The position numbers and the translations under genes are program-made. Positions 46,791-57,606 of a stretch of 64,000 nucleotides of DNA are shown piece by piece. Under the pieces are notes generated by a model that was not told where the DNA came from, did no database searches, and saw nothing but the letters and a program-made list of their open reading frames with translations. Every line of letters begins with the position of its first letter. Position 1 is the first letter of the stretch. Origin of the DNA: Paraescarpia echinospica (Eukaryota > Annelida > Polychaeta > Sabellida > Siboglinidae); the NCBI GenBank assembly GCA_020002185.1, contig CM034531.1, positions 78,712,474 to 78,776,473 on the forward strand, given 5' to 3'.

Positions 46791-46962
46791 AGTTTGGACA
46801 ATATATATATAGTGTGCATATATGCGTGAATATATAATTAATTTATGTACTGGTATAACATAATTGATTAAACGCAAAACAGTAATGTTGTAAAACATCA
46901 GAGTAATTTTATTAACTATAAACACATGGAAATTATACAGTATCATATGAAATATCAGTTGA

Positions 46963-47260
46963 TTGGCCTACTTAGCCTACTGGCAGCGCCGTATACATAT
47001 AAATTAATACAAAAGACTGCCTAACACAAAAACATGCTAATAAGACTGACTTGCCTGAATACAAATTACACCACCACATTATAAACGTGTAAATGATACA
47101 GTATTAAACATTAGTATATAGGCCTACTTAGCCTACCGACAGCTGCCTTAAACATCATTAATACAGTCGACTGCTTAATAAAAAAAATTGTACATAGAAC
47201 ATGCTAATGTGATTGACTTGCGTAAATTACTAATACATAAATTGCACCATATTATCGTAA
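46963..47260. repeat. Two-copy tandem repeat, unit about 150 bp
   Basis: GGCCTACTTAGCCTAC followed by AACATGCTAAT and GACTTGC appears at about 46963 and 47120. Non-coding interior of the DNA transposon. Confidence 0.65.
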
Positions 47261-47299
47261 CATTTTCATAACATATCACATCTTCTCTAGACTATTGCA

Positions 47300-47490
47300 C
47301 GAAACTCGCTATATGTAAAACATTTTTACGCAACTCTGTAAATGTAAAACATATATACATGGAACTCACTAAATGTAAAACATATATACGTGGAACTCAG
47401 CAAATATAAAACATTTGTACACAAAACTCAGCAAATGTAAAACACATATACGCGGAACTCACTACAGGTAAAACATATAAATGTGGAAGT
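47300..47490. repeat. About six units of a 31-bp tandem repeat
   Basis: Units of ACTCACTAAATGTAAAACAT plus TATATACGTGGA with variants. Non-coding. Confidence 0.75.
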
Positions 47491-47689
47491 AATTAATTTT
47501 GTTGTGACTGCAGAGATGCATATGCATTTATATAAACTGTGCAATGTTCTTAAAAAAACAGCCTTGTCTTCCCCTGCAGCATACCCTCAAGATGTACTCC
47601 ACATATTTCAGAACAATTACGTTAAAATTCAGTATCTGACATTGTCTGTGATACACTGTCTGTCCACAAGTCGACATGATGTCGATGAT

Positions 47690-48995
47690 GCCCTTCTCGT
47701 CGATGGATGGGTCCAGCTCCTTGTAGGCCGAAGCTGTGCTGCTTCATCCATCACATTGTGACGTCGCCAGCTGAATGTTGGGCGAAGTCACTTCCCTCAT
47801 GTGGGTGTTGAACGTCGAGTGGTGCATGGAAGGCATGTCCATGTGTCGACACAGCTAGACGAGGTCACTGTGTCCTACACCCATATCCATCGTGGCAGAC
47901 ACGAGGGACCGCACCATCACAAATGGAGCCGAACTCAACTTCGCGTCTCCCAGTCGATCAGATGAGTACGTCTTGTTCAACACCTCGCCATAAGACATGC
48001 TTAGCACGTATGTCTCCAGCACACAAACGACCCCAAGAGTGCAGTCGACAGTCCGGACAGCAAGCGTGCAGCTGCTGCATGCACTACACAACAGCCCTCT
48101 CACTAGCTCAATGAGGATGCTGGACCGCATGCAGATGGTCGACAACTGTTCCACGACATCGCCATCTTCCAAAGTTTTGGTATCACTCAGCAGGCATTTG
48201 TAGGGAAACTTCTTCTTGGTGGCTGAAGTTTGCGTGTCATCTATCACTTGTAATGTTGATGGTTGTTGATCATCCTCACCATGAATGGATAACTGTAACA
48301 AAACAAATGCAATGTTTTACAGTGTACTGTAATTATTAAATAAATGGAGAAACAAATTCCTGTGATTAAAAAATGCTGTTACCAATAACAATATTGTATA
48401 TGTACGTATGTATGTGTGATCTCCACCATACATAGATAAGTTATAACTACAGCAATAACATCATGACATGAACTGATAAAAAATATTTGCACTGTCCATT
48501 TCATACTGTCTAAATTATTAGTTGCCAATAACAATAGATGAATCTGTGTATCTATGAACATGTACAAACAGGGCAGTTGTCGTGACATAGCCTGGCTAGA
48601 ACAGTGAAGCCATGATCATGTCCATGTCCACCCATATACTAAATGAAATGTCAACAGCTGAGCAGGAACACCTACTAACGTATTTCATTCAAATAACTAT
48701 TATAGCATCTAAAGAACATATAAATAAATACCACTTTGTCGGAATCACCACTGCTGGATGAGCGCTGGAACTGCTCAACGTCGGCATCGCCATGTTCCTT
48801 TCACCTTTGACGCACTCTCAGCGGCACTCCTCTTTAAGTCACACGCTAGTTGACACTGCTTTATCCTCCTCTGTTTCCCAACGCCATACGCTTCCTTAGA
48901 TTTCTGTTTTCGGTACGGCATATTCGCGTTTTCGTAAATATCGCGCCCACATCCAACTCCGCCATCTCGACTATAAACACACGCGGAAGAGGAAA
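47690..48995 (-). pseudogene. Mutator-like transposase N-terminal remains
   Basis: First exon starts MPYRKQKSKEAYGVGKQRR near 48923, with a frame slip near 48800. After an acceptor (TTACAG near 48303) comes a domain with CLLSDTKTLED, a cysteine pair region (LLCSACSSC), SAPFVMVRSLVSATMDMG and, past a TAG at about 47854, CRHMDMPSMHHSTFNTHM. A final fragment near 47710 (AYKELDPSIDDEG) normally precedes the catalytic core, which is absent. Assigned from the order of these blocks; the gene cannot make an active transposase. Confidence 0.6.
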
Positions 48996-49261
48996 CATGC
49001 GCGCGCAGAATTAATTTACATTTCTCCAGGAAATGACAAATCGAAAACAGCTGCGCGCGCATCCTCACGTACGTTTAGGCCACCAGGCTAAAGATACGGC
49101 TCACGTACGCGTAGACACTACCAGCAATGTTAGCGTTCGTGACAGGATAAATAGTCGGCTGTGTAACTGAAATTTGTAACCTAAAGTGTGCTGTAGTACA
49201 CAGGAAACAGTCTTTATAAAGACTAAGCTAGTTAAGTTATTAAATAAATTCTGATGGGGAT

Positions 49262-50304
49262 ATGGCGCCTTGCAAGCGGCAAGTGAAGGCAAAGCGACAC
49301 TTGGTGTGTGATCACTGCCACAGCTGGGTAGATTTTGCATTGTCCGGCTGTGGGAAGTCATGGGCAGAAACCATGGAGGAAGGATTCACCTTTCAGTGCA
49401 TTGGGTGTTGGAAGTTGGAGTGTCTGCAGAAGGAGATAGTTAGGTTGACACATATTGTGAAGGGAATGGAGATGGGAATTAGCAAGGAGGCAGTACGAAT
49501 GGAGAGAGACGACAGGGAGAGAGGTGAGAATACTGCAAGACTGAAGGAGAATAGCAGTGGCAAGAAAACTGATGATAGGAGATTGAGAGGAGGGAAGGTG
49601 ATTGGAGGGGAAGAAATTGGAAAATCGACAACAGAAAACGTGACAAGCGTGAAGGTGACAGGGAAGAAAGTGACCGTAGAGAAGGAGGGAGGGAAGATGG
49701 GACGGGAGAGGAGAGAAGAAAATGAGATGGGACGAAAGATGAAGGGACGAAAGGAAGTGAGAGCAAATGTGATAGAAGAGAAGTCGATAAAAGGGACGCT
49801 GACAGGAGGAAATGTGACAAGAGAAAAAGCGACAGGAAAGAATGGATCGGAAGAGAATGTGACAGGAGGGGGCTAGAATTGAACATGTCACTGACAGGGT
49901 AGAGAAGGTATTGGGACATGACAAGGGGGGTCTATACTGGTACATGTACGAACAAATAATGCAGACAGGGAGGGAACAACTGTGATAGTACAGAAGTATA
50001 GACAGTTAGTGAGGAAGCTAAAGCAGACAAGAGTTGAACAGGTTATTCTGTCAGGAATTTTGCCAGTAATGGCAGGAAGGGGGGCAACGTATAGAAAGTG
50101 CAAGAGGATGGCGATCAACGCACTAGTTCAGCAGATGTGTGAAGAAGAGGGGGTGGGATTCACAGATTTATGGGGATACTTTGTTGGGAGGGAAGATATG
50201 TACATGAGAGATGGCCTCCATCTTAGTGGAAAGGGGGCAGCAGTTTTCTCAGAGAACCTGCTGCGATCTGCTGACAGTGGGACAGGTTGTATCTATTTAA
50301 ACTA
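49262..50304 (+). pseudogene. CR1 copy c ORF1: PHD-like finger plus esterase
   Basis: Starts MAPCKRQVKAK with a zinc finger (CDHCHSW, CIGCWKLEC). A long charged stretch of KVTVEKEGGK-like repeats follows. After frame loss near 49876-49980, an SGNH esterase domain shows the remnant GTNNADREG (49940), VILSGILPV (50045) and the terminal catalytic block DGLHLSGKG (Asp and His, 50205). PHD and esterase modules in ORF1 are known from CR1-like LINEs. Role proposed in the literature is uncertain (membrane or lipid contact). Confidence 0.8.
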
Positions 50305-52975
50305 GATTCGCAGGGGGGACTCACAGAAAAGCCTGAAAATGAAGGCATAAATAAAGACAGCACAGATAAATCAGCAACTAACAGTCTGGAAAACTCTTCT
50401 GAACCTGGATATAAATGTGTTTGTTTAAATGCAAGGAATATAGTAAACAAAAGAAATGAACTAAACATTATGGTAGAAGATATTGACCCTCATATAATAG
50501 GTATAACCGAATCCTGGACCACCACCGATATATCAGATGCCGAATTGGGACTGACAGGATATGTAATGTTTAGAAAAGATAGAATAGGAAGAAAGGGAGG
50601 TGGAGTTATTTTATATATTAAAGAATCTATCCAGGCTTATAAAATAAAATTAGAAAGAAGCAGATTGCGAAGAAGCTGTTTGGTGTAACATAGTTACAGG
50701 AAACTCAACGTTAACAGTTGGGTTAGTTTATCGAAGTCCAAACATAAGCATAGAAGAGAATGAAAAAATACAAAACGTTATAAGGGAAGTAAGCAAACGG
50801 GACTGTATTATTATGGGGGATTTTAACCACGGGCATATACAATGGAAATCTCTTCAGAGTATGGAGAGTGAGGACCACAAATTTTTAGTGTTAGTTCAAG
50901 ATACTTTCCTTTCTCAACATGTGCTAGAACCAACCAGGGGTGAGAATGTGTTAGACATAGTTTTGCCCTCACAGGATGAATTAGTTGACAATGTCCAGAT
51001 ACGTGAGCCACTGGGGAGTAGCGATCACAACCAGATACATTTTACCATCAAAGTAAAATCAGAAAGGAATAGTAAAATGCAGTATAGGAGAAATTTCCAC
51101 AAAGGAAGGTATAAGGACATGAGGAAATATTTAGCAAAGATAGACTGGAATAACACACTGCAAAATAAGACAGCAACAGAATGGTGGAATATATTAAAGA
51201 GTGAAATTAAGTGCATATTCGACAAATTTGTACCCTTAAAAAAACAAGGGAAACGGTCCAAAAAGAAACACTTATCGAAAGAAGCCATTAAAAAAAATTA
51301 AGTATAAACAAATGATGTGAAAGTCATATAGATGTACTGGAAATGATGAAGACTACAACAGTTATAAAGAAGCACTTAACCAAGCTACAGCTGCAATTAG
51401 AAATTCAAAGAGAAGCTATGAACAACAATTAGCTAGTAATATAAAACATGACAGCAAGAGTTTTTATGCATATCTTCGAAGCAAACAGAAAGTTCAAGAT
51501 AAGGTCGGTCCTCTAGAAGATAGTGCTGGAAATATAATATCAGAGGGATTCGTAATGGCAGAAGACCTGAATGAGTACTTTAGTTCAGTGTTTACCAGAG
51601 AAGTTATTAGTTCACTGCCAGTACCAGAGGCTAAGTTCAAGGGGGCAGATTCAGACTATTTAGGACAATTAATTGTAACCCCGGAAATAGTAGCTAAGAA
51701 AATAAGGGCTATGAAGGATAATAAATCACCTGGAGTGGATGGGATTCCGCCCAAACTACTATTGAAATTGTAGAACAAATTAGCGTACCGCTTGCAACAT
51801 TTTTCAATTTGTCATTAGAAGAGGGAGTGGTTCCTTTAGAATGGAAAGAGGCAAACATTATACCGTTATTTAAAAAAGGTTCGAGAAACAAGTCAGAGAA
51901 CTATAGACCAGAGAGTTTAACATCAGTGATTTGCAAATTATTAGAAAGATTAATTAAAGATCACATGGTGGATTTTCTTGTTAAACAAAACTTGATAAAC
52001 CCATCTCAACATGGTTTTTTTTAAGCGAGGTCATGCTTAACAAATATGTTATGTTTTTTGGAAGACATCACTAAGTGGGTAGATGAGGGATCACCAGTAG
52101 ATATCGTCTACTTAGATTTTCAAAAAGCTTTCGACAAAGTACCACATCAAAGATTACTGCTGAAACTAAAGGCCCATGGCATAGGAAATGGTATAATAAA
52201 CTGGATAGAACAATGGCTGATTGACAGAAGACAACGTGTAGTAGTTGATGGGGAGGCTTCAAACTGGAAATCGGTATTGAGTGGGGTACCACAGGGATCA
52301 GTATTAGGACCTATATTATTCTTAATATATATCAACGATTTGGACGATGATATAACAAGCAAGGTGTTGAAATTTGCGGATGATACAAAAGTGTTTAGAA
52401 GGATTAAAAGTGATGGAGATAGACAGCATTTACAAGATGATCTTGACAGGTTGATCAAATGGTCTGAAAAGTGGCAAATGCTGTTCAATTTTGGGAAATG
52501 TAAATGCCTCCACACAGAACATGGGAACGAAGAGGTAGAATATACAATGGGGGGTACTGTACTAAGTACTACTGTAAAAGAAAAGGACTTAGGGTTAACC
52601 ATTGGTGCTGATATGAAGGTTTCAGTGCAGTGCGGAATTGCAGCTTCAAAGGGAAATCAAATCCTTGGATTAATTAGGCGAAACATAACGTATAAGGAAA
52701 AAGAGCTAATAATACCGCTGTACAAAACAATAGTTAGGCCTCATTTAGAATATTGTATTCAAGCGTGGAGACCATATCGCAGGTAGGACATAGATATGCT
52801 AGAAAGAGTGCAGAGGAGAGCAACTAAAATGATACCAAAACTGAGGGATCTTAGTTACGAAATACGCCTAAAAAATGCGGTTTAACAACACTAGAGACCA
52901 GGAGATTGAGAGGAGATCAGATAGAAGTGTTTAAAATATTGAATGGTTATGAAAATATTGATAGAAATAAAAAAA
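50290..52975 (+). pseudogene. CR1 copy c ORF2: endonuclease and RT
   Basis: Endonuclease: CLNARNIVNKRNEL (50425), GITESWTTTDIS (50500), GLVYRSPNIS (50725), IIMGDFNHGHIQW (50815) and GSSDHNQIHF (51020). RT: NKSPGVDGIPPKLL (51720), LDFQKAFDKVPHQRL (52110), SGVPQGSVLGP (52280), FADDTKVFRR (52375). C-terminal RRATKMIPKLRDLSYE (52820). Broken by a frame slip near 50690, stops near 51300, slips near 51770 and 52020, and a stop at 52784. Confidence 0.88.
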
Positions 52976-53265
52976 TTTAATTAAGAAAGGTAGAAGGACT
53001 AGAGGACATGAAGTTACATTAGCAAATGAGCAGAGTAGATTAGATATAAGAAAGTTTTCATTTTCACAAAGGACTGTAAATGAATGGAACAGATTATCTG
53101 CTGATTGTGTGGGTGCTAGTAGCGTGAATGTTTAAAAATAAAATCGACACATACCTCAGACGGGCGGAACACACATAGATAAAAGTGTCGGACTCTTTAT
53201 AAGCCAAAGGGCTTCCTTGTCCACCTGCCACCTAGAGTTAATTCTCTGGGTGGCAATCTTGTTAA

Positions 53266-53460
53266 ATGACATACTGTGTCAGAAACTCTAATGTTATGGT
53301 ATCCGTGGCTTAGACAATGATTGGATTAAACGTTAATTATTTAATAGAAGTCAATATGTGTACTACAATAACACTAGCTCCACGAAGCAAACTATTACTT
53401 GTGGTGTACCGCAAGGTTCCATCCTGGGCCATTGCTTTTTCTATTATATATCAATGATAT
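53266..53460 (+). mobile_element. Host LINE, middle piece
   Basis: RT continues here from 45924: YGIRGLDNDWIKR, one stop, LFNRSQYVYYNN and CGVPQGSILG, up to the YISMI/YIND region at 53450. The next expected block (FADDT) is 10.2 kb away at 63680, on the far side of the RTE insertion. Confidence 0.85.
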
Positions 53461-53543
53461 GGTCAGGTCAGGTGTTGACTTGCTACTGGTACCATGCAAT
53501 CCAATACTACCTGTTCCATGATCGGGTCGTCGGCGATTAAACC

Positions 53544-53715
53544 TGTTGGATATTCAGACACTACAGTAACACATACTCGTGGTTCTTAGGGTTGGCACTC
53601 AACTGAACTTTATTTGCATATCAGCATATCACTACTCACATAGTTCTCAACTACAACGTGTATCCCTACGCATCACTATACACATAGTCCACCACATAGA
53701 CATGCATATATAACA
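53544..53715 (-). repeat. 3' LTR of Gypsy B
   Basis: 172 bp, matched base by base to 60280-60451 with few differences. Target duplication AAACC lies directly left. Confidence 0.95.
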
Positions 53716-54091
53716 TTTCCTTCCCGGACTAATTATGAAAAAGTCTACTAGTATTACTCACTAGTATAACTTCTTCTGTATGCCTACAGCAAAATGATCT
53801 ACCCGATAAACATAGTTATGTACTACCAATGTAATTTAACAATACAATAACATTTAACCATGTTACTTATAACTACACTAATCTAACGTAGAGTCACAAT
53901 AGTATTTCACCTCGCTACTTTTGCTAATCTAATGTCACGTAGACCACAGTGGCTCACGTATCTCTGTTACACTACAGATCTAGTCTATCTGGTGCCGTTC
54001 TCACACGAGAAGACCTTCTCAGGTGTGTTTCATTCTCGACCTGAGTAGGTGGCACCAATTCTGCCTGATTCCTATCATGAGCTGCTTGCTG

Positions 54092-57000
54092 TTAGGGGGC
54101 GTCATACGTCAACTCGTTGTCGTTCCTCTGATTCAGTGATGGCATAGAGCCCACTAAGTAGTCATGATGATCAGTCACTGCAGTCAGTGGTAACTCTGTC
54201 AGAGGCATGTTAGTCGAGTTGACCCTTGAACTTAACTGATCAATGTGGCGTTTCCACAATCCCTTAGAAACAATGACCTCATATGTCAACGGACCACACC
54301 TTGCACTTATAGTTCCTGGCACCCACTTTTCTTTCCCGTGGTAATCTCGAACCCATACCATGTCTCCTTCCCTGAATGATCTCAGATTTTGAGAACCACT
54401 TTACATTTGTTTCTCTAACCGTGCGTTTTCTCGTCGGTTATCTGGTTTCACCCTGTTAAGTCGTGTACGCAACTGTCTACCCATGAAACGTACTGCTGGA
54501 GTTTCTCCTGTGAAAGCATGCGGAGCATTTCGATATGCTAGGAGGAATTTATCCAATCTAACCTGGAGTGCGTCCCCTGACGATGTCATAGCTTTCATAG
54601 CCTTCTTTACCGTTTGAACAAATCGTTCAGCTTGCCCGTTCGAACTCGGGTGATATGGCGGGGTAGGTTTATGCAACACCCCCAACCTATCCAGGAAGTC
54701 TTTGAACTCCTGAGATTTAAACTGTGGAGCATTATCTGAGACCAAAGTCTGGGGGACTCCGACTCTACTGAACATGGTTATCAGTGCCTTCACTGTCGCT
54801 TCACTGGTTGTGCTGTTGACAATGACAACTTCTGGGCACTTCGAGAACGAGTCAACTACAATGAGGAGCATTTTCCCCTCCACAGGACCAGCATAATCAA
54901 TGTGTATGCGTTCCCCTCTTCGCGATGCAGGTATCCATGGATGTAATGGAGCACTGGTTGGATTCCTCTGTACCAATTGGCATGACTCACAAGCCTTAGT
55001 ACATGCTTCAATGTCTGCATCCATGCCTGGCCACCAGACATATGAACGTGCGACACCCTTCATTTTCACTACTCCGATATGTCCTGTGTGTAGCTCATCT
55101 AGAATTTCTGCTCGAAACTGTTTTGGAATGATCACCCTCATTCCCCACAACAGCACATCACCATCGAGAGATAGTTCGTTACGACGACCGAAGAACGGTT
55201 GTAAATCTGCCCGATTAGTTGGCAACTTATCAGGCCAACCATCTCGTGTGTACCTCATCACATGTGACAAGAATGGGTCTTTCCGAACTCCACCCTTGAT
55301 CTGTTCGTTAGTGACAGGTAACACCCCAACACCAAGAACGAGAGCCACATCTTCATCTGTAGATGTACCTGGATCCTCGTTTTGTGTGGGTAGCCGTGAG
55401 AGCCAGTCCGCATTGGCATTCTGCACACTGCTCCGGTAGCGCACCTCATAGCTGAAACCAGACAAATACATTGCCCAACGCTGGATGCGTTCTGCTGCTA
55501 CCGCTGGTATGTCATTTCTAGGACTGATGATCGCCGCTAGTGGTTTGTTATCAGTGACAAGAGTGAACTTCCTGCCAAACAGAAAAGTATAGAATTGCTT
55601 CACACCAAATATGATTCCTAGTCCTTCCCTCTCAATCTGTGAGTACTTCTGTTCTGCTCTCGTCAACGGGGGAGATGCAAACTGAATTGGTCGCTCCTCT
55701 CCATCAGGCATGATGTGAGAGAGCACCGCTCCGACACCAATTGGCGATGCATCACATGCAACTGTCACAGGGAGATTGCTGTCAAAATGCATCAGAAACC
55801 CTGACTCGCCTAGAGCACGTTTCACTGCCAGAAACGCGTCATCCAAGACACCTGTCCACTCAAACTTCCTATCCTTCTCAAGCAACGTGGTGAGAGGATG
55901 GAGTGTAGATGCAAAATCGGGCACAAACTTTCGATAGTAGTTTGCCAAGCCAATGAATGACCTCAGTGAACTCACATCAGTGGGTCTGGGTGCATCACAT
56001 ATGACGGCAATCTTGTCTGGCGATTTGTGAATACCTTGGGCATCAATCACGTGACCCAGGTACTCGAGAGAATCTCGGGAGAATTCACATTTCTCCCGAT
56101 TCAACTTCAACCCAAATTCTGTCAGTCTTTCGAACACCCTGCCCAAATTTCTCAGATGTTCTGCCTTCCTGACACAAGGATATCATCTAGATATACCTTG
56201 ACACCTGGCAATCCTTGCAACACTTACTCTATCGCATTCTGCCAGATAGCCTCAGAAACCTCCATTTGGTTGTACGCATTTGCTAAGTCAAGTTTTGAGA
56301 ATTTTGCTCCACCAGCCAAATCTGCCAGAATATCGTCAATGTGGATATTCGGCGGGGACACAGTTTTCAACTGAGGGTTAAGTGTCGTCTTATAATGGCC
56401 ACACAGTCTAATAGCACCATTCTTCTTGGGCACAACCACCATACCTGTTGCCCAGTCACTACTTGTAACTAGTGAAATCACCCCTGCTTTTTCAAGCATG
56501 TCTAATTCTTGCTCGACCTTTGGTCGCAGAGCACAGGGGACCCGATACGGCTTAGTGTACACCGGGTTAGCTCCCTCTACTACTTCAATGTTTGCTTTGA
56601 TACCTTTCAACAACCCCAGTTTCCCATCAAACAAACCCTGATGTTTACTGACTAGCCCATCTAGCTGACATTCATGTGAGAGGCACACCGACCCTGACCC
56701 AGGTCGAAACTTGATCCCTGCCCAGTTGAGTTTAATGGCCTCTAGCCAGTCTCTGCCAAACAGCACATGTCTACTGCCCGGGACAATATACAGCATCAGA
56801 TCTACATTCTGTGCATTATACTGCACATTCACACTGAACATGCCCTTACATGGGACCGATTCCCCTGTGAAGCTACGGAACACTTTGTTGCTAAGCTGGA
56901 GCCGACAGTTTGAAAACTTCGACTGGTACACATCAACAGTGTCAAGCTCCATGGCTAACACATTATTTACAGTTGGATATACAATGACAGCATATGCGTC

Positions 57001-57604
57001 AACAATCATGCAATCGGTTTCACAATCATGCAGTGCATGCACATCTAACACATTTGAAACATCATTCTGACTATCGTCAGTATCGACTGTCACAGACACA
57101 GTATGCACCGGCCGCTGTCGCTCAGTGTTCTTGTGTTTGCCACGCTCACGATTGCCCTGCATTTGGCACATCTTGGCAAAGTGATTGTCCCGTCCACAAA
57201 TGTGACAACGCTTACCGAAAGCTGGACATTGCTTTCGGTCGAAAGCATGTTCTCGGCCACAAAACTTGCATTTCACTTGGCCCTGTCCCCGGACGACCCG
57301 TCGCATCTCCGTGCTGCCCTGCCGCGGCGGAACTGTTTTGTCGGCCTTGACCTTCGTCACCTTGTTGACGGTAGCTGCCGGCGCATCGTGCGTCTGCTGT
57401 CCGCGGAATAAGTTCATGTTCTGTCGCGCTGCCTCGTGGGCTGTGGCAATCTGTCTCGCGTTCTGCAAGGTCAGCGTTTCCTCGCGGAATAATTTCTCCC
57501 GGAGACTGTCATCGTGGCATCCGTAGACGAGTTGGTCACGTAAATTGTTCTCCTTTTCGTCGCCGAAATTGCACGTTTTTGCTAGATTACATAGCCGCGC
57601 TATG
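54092..57604 (-). pseudogene. pol: Gypsy B gag C-terminus and pol
   Basis: From the right: gag remainder with two CCHC knuckles (CKFCGREHAF and CHICGRDNHF, 57270-57180). The protease is atypical: FGRDWL is clear, but a DTG was not found where expected. RT begins (YTKPYRVPCALRPKVEQELD, 56560). The RT fingers-palm stretch before AIWQNAIE is missing about 30 residues, followed by a stop (56224) and a slip before HLRNLGRVF (56160). YLDD is present near 56190. RNase H CDASPIGVGAVLSH (55765), integrase HTGHIG/CESCQ (55095-55000), VSDNAPQF and NGQAERFVQ follow. A frame break near 54390 leads to the C-terminal domain ending at 54092. Confidence 0.88.
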
Positions 57605-57606
57605 TA

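Larger units (their letters stand above)
46345..49104. mobile_element. Mutator-like DNA transposon relic in the CR1 leader
   Basis: Ends are related inverted repeats: TGAGCCGTACGTTTAG at 46345 and, complementing the right end, TGAGCCGTATCTTTAG at 49104. Each is followed by a CTAAA...TACG counterpart. The inner left flank repeats the motif several times. Coding remnants on the minus strand fit Mutator-like transposase N-termini. No clean target duplication could be fixed, so ends may be off by some bases. Confidence 0.65.
45925..53265 (+). mobile_element. CR1-like LINE, copy c, inserted in the host LINE
   Basis: Target duplication ATGACA at 45919-45924 and 53266-53271. Removing the insert and one duplication rejoins the host RT frame across DTVDHD-ILCQKL. 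The 3' end (GGGTGGCAATCTTGTTAA) is that of copies a, b and d. The 5' 420 bases before the Mutator-like insert and about 150 bases after it are assigned to the CR1 leader by position only. If so, this is the single near-full-length member of the family here. Confidence 0.85.

Noticed and set aside
46340..49110. Array of short repeats considered as CRISPR
   Set aside because: Units are palindromic, unequal in spacing, part of a transposon end, and the context is eukaryotic.
49358..49945. Minus-strand frame rich in Ser, Leu and His
   Set aside because: Shadow of the charged region of CR1 ORF1.
53461..53543. Considered as continuation of the host LINE RT (frame reads YIND then MVRSG)
   Set aside because: Loses similarity immediately and continues, after removal of Gypsy B, into the RTE leader; the RT block FADDT instead resumes at 63680.
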